The position numbers and the translations under genes are program-made. From DAHUXT01 sp036378295 (GTDB lineage Bacteria > Chloroflexota > Ktedonobacteria > Ktedonobacterales > JADMIN01): DNA of 10,369 nucleotides. The stretch is taken from positions 1-10,369 of the forward strand of contig DASUWS010000106.1 of assembly GCA_036378295.1 (NCBI GenBank). The letters run 5' to 3'. Position 1 is the stretch's first letter; every line of letters begins with the position of its first letter. Below, one piece after another: positions 5,941-10,369 of this stretch. The notes under the pieces are model-generated. The model had not been told where the DNA came from. It saw nothing but the letters and a program-made list of their open reading frames with translations, and did no database searches.

Positions 5941-7179
5941 ATGACAAGACGGGTCGTGATAACGGGTATCGGGCTGGTGACGCCGCTGGGCAATGATACG
6001 CCAAGCACATGGGAGGCGCTCTGCGCGGGAAAATCCGGGGTGGGACCGATCACCAGGTTCGATGCGAGCCGCCATGATGTGCGCATCGCCGCTGAAGTCA
6101 AGAATTTCGATCCCCTGACCGTGATAGACCGGAAACTGGCGCGGCGAACGGACCAGTTCAGTCATTATGCGATTGCGGCGGCGCTAGAAGCCCTGGCCGA
6201 CGCCAAACTGGAGATTGCGCCGATTGCCGATGATGTTGGCGTGCTGATAGGCTCTGGCAGTGGCGGATTGTGGACGCTGGAGCAAGGCTTTCACCAGATC
6301 TTCGAGCGCCCGCCCGACCGCTTCAGTCCATTCTTCATCACCATGCAGCCTGCGGACATGGCAGGAGCGAATATCTCGATGCTGCTGGGCGCGCGCGGCC
6401 ACAATTATGCCACGGTCTCAGCGTGCGCCACCGGAGCCCATGCCATTGGCGAGGCGGCGGAGGTTATCAAGCGCGGCGATGCGGAGGTGATGATCGCGGG
6501 CGGCACCGAGGCGGGGATCACGCCAATGACGTCTGCGGCCTTCGCCAGCATGCACGCCCTCTCGACACGCAACGACGACCCTGCGCGCGCCAGCCGCCCC
6601 TTCGACGCCACCCGCGATGGCTTCGTCCTTGGTGAGGGCGCGGGTGTCCTCGTGCTCGAAGAGATGGAAGCTGCCCGGGCGCGTGGCGCACACATGTACG
6701 CTGAAGTCATTGGCTACGCGGCCACCGCCGACGCGCACCATATCACCGATCCAGCGCCTCAGGGCGCGGGGCTGGCGCGAGCTATCCGCCGCGCGCTGAC
6801 CAAAGCGGGCGTAGAACCCAGCGAAGTGGGTTACATCAACGCGCATGGCACTTCCACCCCACCAAATGACCGCAACGAAACCGCCGCGGTGCACACCGTC
6901 TTTGGCGAGTACGCGTCCCAGGTGCCGATCAGCTCCACGAAGTCTATGACCGGCCATCTGATGGGTGCCGCGGGCGGTGTCGAGCTGGCGTTTACAGCGC
7001 TGGCGCTGGAACATGGCATCCTTCCGCCGACGATCAACTACACGACGCCCGATCCAGAGTGCGACCTCGATTACGTGCCCAATGAAGCGCGTCACAAGGC
7101 AATTGATATTGCTTTGTCGGAATCGATGGGCTTCGGCGGTCACAATGCTGTGGTCGTTCTGCGGCGCGTCACAGCATAG
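5941..7179 (+). CDS. fabF: Beta-ketoacyl-[acyl-carrier-protein] synthase II
   Basis: FabF condenses malonyl-ACP with acyl-ACP in cytoplasmic fatty-acid elongation, with release of CO2. The protein is 412 residues, the usual full length, and collinear with E. coli FabF one residue out of register. The start is the typical TRRVVITGIGLVTPLG. The nucleophile C162 is in SACATG, and the two catalytic histidines are H302 in NAHGTSTP and H339 in TGHLMGAAGG. K334 lies in SSTKSMTG, and the glycine-rich end MGFGGHNA is at 396-403. All catalytic residues are present. It stands alone here, without fabD, fabG or acpP, downstream of the lipid-phosphate enzymes and 64 bases before the sirtuin gene. The gene may therefore belong to a loosely lipid-related + strand run. 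A polyketide-type KAS is less likely because the protein is a single standard-length domain. Confidence 0.96.
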   Translation: MTRRVVITGIGLVTPLGNDTPSTWEALCAGKSGVGPITRFDASRHDVRIAAEVKNFDPLTVIDRKLARRTDQFSHYAIAAALEALADAKLEIAPIADDVGVLIGSGSGGLWTLEQGFHQIFERPPDRFSPFFITMQPADMAGANISMLLGARGHNYATVSACATGAHAIGEAAEVIKRGDAEVMIAGGTEAGITPMTSAAFASMHALSTRNDDPARASRPFDATRDGFVLGEGAGVLVLEEMEAARARGAHMYAEVIGYAATADAHHITDPAPQGAGLARAIRRALTKAGVEPSEVGYINAHGTSTPPNDRNETAAVHTVFGEYASQVPISSTKSMTGHLMGAAGGVELAFTALALEHGILPPTINYTTPDPECDLDYVPNEARHKAIDIALSESMGFGGHNAVVVLRRVTA

Positions 7180-7243
7180 GTCGCGTCGCGTCACACGTTG
7201 GCTCGCTGACGATTGAGCGACACCTGCGAAGAGGGTACTGGCC

Positions 7244-8029
7244 GTGCATCGTCCATCCCTGTCAGATGTACTCCTGCGCCAGATGCGTGGCGCGCGCCGG
7301 GTCATGGTGCTCACGGGGGCAGGCATCTCTGCGGAGAGTGGCCTTGCCACCTTCCGAGATCCGCTGACCGGCTACTGGAGCCGCTTCAACCCGGATGAGT
7401 TGGCGTCACGCGAGGGGTTCGCGGCGAATCCCCGGCGTGTATGGGCATGGTATGCGCAGCGCAGGCAGAAGATGCGCGAGGTGCAGCCGAATGCGGGTCA
7501 CTATGCGCTTGCGCGGCTTCAGGAGATCTATCCCGAGGTGGCCATCGTCACCCAGAACATTGACGGGCTGCATGTGCGGGCGGGCAGCCGGCACGTGATC
7601 GAGCTGCATGGCAACCTCTCACATTTTCGCTGCTTCGACGAAGATATCCCCGTGGAATATACCGAACCAGCGGAAGCTGGCCCAATCCTCGACGACGCCC
7701 CAGACACCTGGCCAGAGGTGCCGCGCTGTCCGCGCTGCGGTGGCCTGCTGCGGCCCGATGTCGTCTGGTTTGGCGAATCGCTGCCGGATGCTCAGTGGAA
7801 CCAGGCGGAAGAGAGTGCGCTGGGCTGCGATCTTTGCCTGGTGGTTGGCACTTCCGCCGTGGTCTATCCCGCGGCAGCCTTGCCAACGATGGCGCGGCGA
7901 TCAGGTGCTCTGCTTATCGAGGTGAACCCGGAGCCGACTGATCTTACTCGTGTGGCGGCGCTTTCGCTGCGTGGACCAGCGGGAGAGATGCTGCCGTGGC
8001 TGGTCGAGCAGATCGCATCCCCCGCATAG
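7244..8029 (+). CDS. cobB: Sir2-family NAD-dependent protein deacylase (class III sirtuin)
   Basis: Sirtuins remove acyl groups from lysines using NAD+, giving nicotinamide and O-acyl-ADP-ribose. This 261-residue protein has the NAD-binding GAGISAESG (25-33) and TFRD (36-39), the TQNIDGLH motif (103-110), the catalytic H122 in ELHGN, and late NAD-contacting GTSA and EVNPEP segments (202-205, 226-231). Y70-A-Q-R73 matches the Tyr-x-x-Arg pair of SIRT5 and E. coli CobB, which recognises acidic acyl groups such as succinyl-lysine, so desuccinylase/demalonylase activity is plausible. The zinc site is abnormal: C162 and C165 form the second pair, but the first is only C130-F-D-E133, with Glu where the fourth Cys belongs. 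The GTG start at 7244 is supported by GAGGG at 7231-7235 and by the normal distance to GAGIS; the next in-frame ATG (7283-7285) would trim the usual N-terminal helix. Confidence 0.92.
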   Translation: MHRPSLSDVLLRQMRGARRVMVLTGAGISAESGLATFRDPLTGYWSRFNPDELASREGFAANPRRVWAWYAQRRQKMREVQPNAGHYALARLQEIYPEVAIVTQNIDGLHVRAGSRHVIELHGNLSHFRCFDEDIPVEYTEPAEAGPILDDAPDTWPEVPRCPRCGGLLRPDVVWFGESLPDAQWNQAEESALGCDLCLVVGTSAVVYPAAALPTMARRSGALLIEVNPEPTDLTRVAALSLRGPAGEMLPWLVEQIASPA

Positions 8030-8082
8030 AATAGCGCGAGCTGGCGGCGCACGTTACTTCCGGCAAACACATGTGCTCCCAC

Positions 8083-8112
8083 GGTCTGCCTGACGAATCA
8101 GCCGAGATGTGT
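8083..8112 (+). repeat. Left copy of a 30-bp inverted repeat
   Basis: This 30-base sequence (GGTCTG, then CTGACGAATCAG, then CGAGATGTGT, with single variable bases between) matches the reverse complement of 9902-9931 at 28 of 30 positions. The two differences are both C/T. Similarity stops abruptly at both edges. The central CTGACGAATCAG is itself a small dyad (CTGA-CGAA-TCAG). Its last base is the first base of the propeller gene's stop triplet on the other strand. Confidence 0.9.
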
Positions 8113-9287
8113 CAAGACCACTCCGCCTTGGCCTCTTGCGACCAGACGACATTGGTCTCCTGCTGCCACAGGCTGTCGTGGTAGCGCAGGAGTGCGCCAC
8201 AGAGCCCTACCGCCCAAGGGTCACCGCTCGCAGGAAGCGTGGTAACAGCGTAGAGCGGATACGACACAGGGCTGACGACCTTCGACCATATCCCTGCTAC
8301 GTCATGGTAGAGGCTCCTGGAGCCGCCGACGGCCCAGCCCTCTTCTGGGGCGGAGGGTGTGGCGGGGCGCAGCGAGACGCTGGAGAGGTTCTCATCCACG
8401 GTGCGCTCCAGGAACCAGCGGCCACTCACGTACCGCAGGATCACGCCGGTCGAGGAGTTACCAATACCGCCGACAGCGTAGCCTGCCTCGGGCGAGCTCA
8501 TGGCGATGCCAGTGAGGAGGATCGTGCCTGGCAATTGTTGGGCGAAGGCGAACGGAAGTGTGATGCTCTGCTCGGTCCATGATGTGCCGTCGTAGTGAAT
8601 AATGTCTCCGCCAAAGCGGGCGATCCAGACATCGTGTCGACCAGTCGCCGCGATTGCTGACCCACCGCCCCACTGCTGATCGGAAAGGGCGGTCACTTCA
8701 CGCCAGGCGGTCCCGTCGTAGTGCAGCGTGGTCCCCTCACCAGTCGCCCACCCGTCCGTGGGCGAGAGCATGAGCAGCGCGGAAGGGTCCAACCCGATGC
8801 TCAGGGGGAAGACGGGTGTCGCGAGCTTCCACGTGGTGCCGTCATACTGCAGCAGGACGCCGCCGGGTCGGTAGCTATGATAGCGGTCGCCAATGGGAAT
8901 GGGCATGGAGGCCCAGGCCCAACCATCGTGCGCCGACACCATCGAGACGGCAGTGAATTCGGACGTATCGTCGAGGCCCGCAGGCTTGGGCAGTATCGTC
9001 CACGTGCCATGGGAATAGTGCATGAGCAGCGTCGAGGGTTTGCCGCTGATGTGCCCAACCGCCCAGCCATCGCGCGCCGACACCATCGAGATACTCTGCA
9101 AGCTCATCGTATTGGCCCAGGGGTAGGGCTGCCCGAGGCCGAGACGGGAGAGCCATGCGAAGGAAGTCGGCTGCAGCGCACATGCCAGGATCAGCACGAC
9201 GATCGTGAGGCCCAAACTGATTCCAAGCGCAACGCGCCGTTGATGGTCAGTCAGGCGACTGGTGAATGATAAACCGCGTGTTGGCAT
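8112..9287 (-). CDS. Membrane-anchored seven-repeat beta-propeller protein
   Basis: This 391-residue protein has an N-terminal signal-anchor (basic start, hydrophobic 20-38) followed by seven repeats of the form xxDGWAVG...(L)xxYDGTxW. The DGW/GW-like signatures lie near residues 74, 122, 179, 220, 269, 317 and 357. The closing Trp residues are W96, W153, W195, W237, W291, W334 and W374. Seven repeats of 40-55 residues match one complete seven-bladed propeller, related in pattern to YCF48/BNR-type repeats. The domain would sit outside the membrane and serve as a binding scaffold; no catalytic residues are evident. Cys36 in ILAC is close to, but not a standard, lipobox. AGAAGGA (9298-9304 read on this strand) lies ten bases before the ATG, and a promoter candidate is at 9383-9411. 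The cupin gene lies 214 bases upstream on the same strand. The ligand is unknown. Confidence 0.87.
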   Translation of the reverse strand: MPTRGLSFTSRLTDHQRRVALGISLGLTIVVLILACALQPTSFAWLSRLGLGQPYPWANTMSLQSISMVSARDGWAVGHISGKPSTLLMHYSHGTWTILPKPAGLDDTSEFTAVSMVSAHDGWAWASMPIPIGDRYHSYRPGGVLLQYDGTTWKLATPVFPLSIGLDPSALLMLSPTDGWATGEGTTLHYDGTAWREVTALSDQQWGGGSAIAATGRHDVWIARFGGDIIHYDGTSWTEQSITLPFAFAQQLPGTILLTGIAMSSPEAGYAVGGIGNSSTGVILRYVSGRWFLERTVDENLSSVSLRPATPSAPEEGWAVGGSRSLYHDVAGIWSKVVSPVSYPLYAVTTLPASGDPWAVGLCGALLRYHDSLWQQETNVVWSQEAKAEWS

Positions 9288-9363
9288 GCGCGATAAATCC
9301 TTCTACGGCCCGCGAACAACACCTGCCGCTTGTCGAATGTGCCCGGCGCGAGGTCCGAACTAT

Positions 9364-9385
9364 GCTGTTGCATCGCTGTTGCATC
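9364..9385. repeat. Perfect tandem 11-bp repeat over a promoter start region
   Basis: GCTGTTGCATC occurs twice without a gap (9364-9374 and 9375-9385). The period is about one helical turn, and the pair overlaps the predicted -10 box and transcription start of the propeller gene. That placement suits a repressor operator, but chance duplication is possible. Confidence 0.8.
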
Positions 9386-9411
9386 ATAGCAGGCAACCGA
9401 TTCATGAACAA
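9383..9411 (-). promoter_or_regulatory. Sigma-70-like promoter candidate for the propeller gene
   Basis: On the minus strand, TTGTTC (9411-9406) and TATGAT (9388-9383, 5 of 6 to consensus) are separated by exactly 17 bases. The predicted start is near 9376, giving an ~90-base leader to the ATG at 9287. The -35 box matches only at TTG. Confidence 0.45.
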
Positions 9412-9501
9412 GAACAGTCCGGCATCAATACCTGTTCACCAACCGCCCGAAAGTTCCGCTAGTCCGCTTAGGCCCGACCGTTTCAAATGCCGGGGCCGAG
9501 C

Positions 9502-9846
9502 TTACTCGTGCCTGACGATATCGACCGAGATCTCCAGCGCCGGAATCGTTCCTCTGTTCTCAAGCCAGTGTGTGGTGTTCTTATCCTCGGGCCAGCCCAC
9601 TCCCGGCCCATACTCCGTAGCGACTCCATTGCGATGGTCAGTGATCGTTCCTTGCAGTATGTAGACGGTACCTGGCCTGTCTTTATGGTCGTGAATCGGG
9701 CCGAAGACGCCTCCAGGCTCGAAGGTCACCAGACGCATGCGAAGTTGGCGCCCTGCCATGCCCTCGATCTCAGGGCCAAGGTCAACCGTTGCAAGGAGCT
9801 TCACCGTAACGCCTTTTGTCTCAGGCGACACCTGTTCGTTGCTCAT
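9502..9846 (-). CDS. Small single-domain cupin protein
   Basis: This 114-residue protein has the two conserved cupin motifs. Motif 1 is G45-G-V-F-G-P-I-H52-D-H54-KDRP-G59-TVYILQ-G66, and motif 2 includes H93-W-L-E-N97 after PEDKNTT. The three histidines H52, H54 and H93 can bind one divalent metal. The Glu normally found between H54 and the closing glycine is Gly here (G59), so the metal site would have three protein ligands. Many such small cupins bind small molecules or act as dioxygenases or isomerases; nothing here fixes a substrate. The ATG at 9846 has a strong GAGAGGAGA Shine-Dalgarno (9852-9860 read on this strand). With the propeller gene downstream it lies inside the segment bounded by the 30-bp inverted repeats. 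Confidence 0.88.
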   Translation of the reverse strand: MSNEQVSPETKGVTVKLLATVDLGPEIEGMAGRQLRMRLVTFEPGGVFGPIHDHKDRPGTVYILQGTITDHRNGVATEYGPGVGWPEDKNTTHWLENRGTIPALEISVDIVRHE

Positions 9847-9895
9847 CGTGCTCTCCTCTCTGGAGTTCCAGGGCCCAGCGGCTTGGTTCAGAACG

Positions 9896-9924
9896 AGAAT
9901 AACACATCTCGACTGATTCGTCAG
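9896..9924 (-). promoter_or_regulatory. Sigma-70-like promoter candidate for the cupin gene
   Basis: On the minus strand, CTGACG (9924-9919) and TATTCT (9901-9896) are 17 bases apart and each matches consensus at 4 of 6. The -35 box is inside the right copy of the 30-bp repeat and the -10 just outside it. The left repeat copy has no matching -10. Confidence 0.4.
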
Positions 9925-9931
9925 ACAGACC
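9902..9931 (-). repeat. Right copy of the 30-bp inverted repeat
   Basis: This is the inverted partner of 8083-8112 (28 of 30 identical). The pair bounds a 1849-base segment holding the propeller and cupin genes. The outer flanks (ending CTCCCAC on the left, beginning CGATTCT on the right) show no target duplication longer than one base. Confidence 0.9.
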
Positions 9932-9971
9932 CGATTCTGAAGTGGGCACAGGACGGATTACAGAACACACC

Positions 9972-10014
9972 ACAAAAGAGCCTCACCCATGGATGTCTTG
10001 GCCAGGGGTGAGGC
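9972..10014 (-). terminator. Intrinsic terminator of the secreted-protein gene
   Basis: Arms 9980-9988 and 10006-10014 (GCCTCACCC/GGGTGAGGC) form a perfect 9-bp stem. It extends past one A-G mismatch by three more pairs (9990-9992 with 10002-10004) around a 9-base loop. Read on the minus strand it is followed by TCTTTTGTG, a U-rich tract. It lies ~70 bases after the stop at 10085. No T-tract follows on the plus strand. Confidence 0.82.
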
Positions 10015-10084
10015 AATACTATGGACAACAGCCGAATCACGAGCCAATCACTGGCGACGGCGAAGCTGGCAAAGATGTAGTAGG

Positions 10085-10369
10085 TTAGTAGGAGAGTACG
10101 CAGCCGCCGCTGTTGCTATTGAAGGCGTTGCTCCAGAGCGACTGCACCGGGAAGCTCGCGCCACTCATGCTGACATTCGCGGCAGCGCCCTGGCCGGAGC
10201 TGATCCAGGCGCACTTGTCGCCGTTCTCGGAGCCATTGGCATCCAGCCAGCCACCATTGGGGAAGATATCGGTTTCGGTCTCGGCAAACTCATGGCCGCC
10301 GACGATGGTGATGCCATCGGTCAGACCTTGACTGCCACCGTTCACGAAATTCGCGCCGCAGCTTGCGCC
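10085..10369 (-). CDS. C-terminal part of a secreted protein with an HEFAE motif (5' end outside window)
   Basis: The minus-strand frame is open from the window edge to TAA at 10085-10087, giving the last 94 residues. Reading from the edge it begins GASCGANFVNGG, then IVGGHEFAETETD, GGWLDANGSENGDKCAW and finally GGCVLSY. The H-E-x-x-E pattern with a following TD, a GWxD...GxENxDKCAW block and three cysteines (possible disulphides) resembles the C-terminus of EXORDIUM/phosphate-induced-protein-like and related secreted bacterial proteins. Some members of that group carry peptidase-like annotation. Whether HEFAE binds metal is unknown. The high Gly/Ser/Asn content suits an exported protein. The GTG at 10343-10345 is internal, not a start, since the conserved pattern continues upstream of it. 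A strong terminator follows. Confidence 0.8.
   Translation of the reverse strand, partial: GASCGANFVNGGSQGLTDGITIVGGHEFAETETDIFPNGGWLDANGSENGDKCAWISSGQGAAANVSMSGASFPVQSLWSNAFNSNSGGCVLSY

Noticed and set aside
5398..6165. Minus-strand open frame (255 codons) across the kinase-fabF junction
   Set aside because: It overlaps two well-supported plus-strand genes in antisense, has low-complexity composition and no recognisable motif.
7203..7220. Hairpin TCGCT...AGCGA after fabF as a terminator
   Set aside because: The stem is only 5 bp and no T-tract follows, so fabF-sirtuin read-through is more likely.
6418..7350. Long minus-strand open frame (310 codons) opposite fabF
   Set aside because: It is the antisense shadow of an intact GC-rich gene with all catalytic motifs. 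Its translation is rich in Arg, Ser and His and shows no domain.
8030..8082. Bidirectional terminator between the convergent sirtuin and propeller genes
   Set aside because: No stem longer than about 4-5 bp with a T-tract is visible on either strand.
8721..9269. Plus-strand open frame (182 codons) opposite the propeller gene
   Set aside because: The minus strand gives a clear repeat protein with a signal anchor and ribosome-binding site. The plus frame is its shadow.

Overview
The window reads as ordinary bacterial chromosome from a GC-rich member of the Chloroflexota, most likely class Ktedonobacteria. This is inferred from the kinds of genes present (a propeller protein built of DGWAVG...YDGTxW repeats, a secreted HEFAE...DKCAW protein, small H-x-H...RPG cupins), not from any marker gene, and I am only moderately sure. 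There are eleven well-supported protein genes. I see no rRNA, tRNA, CRISPR array or transposase.

Left part (11-3331, + strand): a compact run of four genes that looks like one transcription unit. It encodes a small membrane-anchored protein, an FAD/NAD(P) pyridine-nucleotide oxidoreductase starting with TTG, a protein with two [4Fe-4S] clusters, and a five-helix membrane protein. The last two overlap. The membrane protein carries two His pairs 14 residues apart (H101/H115 and H272/H286), the ligand pattern of a transmembrane di-heme b cytochrome. Together they suggest an electron path from NAD(P)H through FAD and two Fe-S clusters to two membrane hemes; the terminal substrate is unknown.

Middle (3332-8029, + strand): a 150-base gap rich in hairpins that also contains a short reading frame resembling an excisionase-type helix-turn-helix. 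It is followed by a PAP2-family membrane phosphatase and a diacylglycerol-kinase-like lipid kinase with an unusual extra C-terminal beta-rich domain, two enzymes of opposite activity on lipid phosphates. Then come a complete FabF (beta-ketoacyl-ACP synthase II) and a class III sirtuin that lacks one of the four zinc cysteines.

Right part (8083-10369, - strand): a membrane-anchored seven-repeat beta-propeller protein and a small cupin, each with a plausible sigma-70-type promoter. Both genes lie between two inverted copies of a 30-bp sequence (8083-8112 and 9902-9931, 28 of 30 identical). This bracketed 1.85-kb segment is the most unexpected structural feature: it could be a mobile or invertible unit, or two copies of a dispersed repeat. 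Beyond it are a strong intrinsic terminator and the 3' end of a secreted protein gene that runs off the window.
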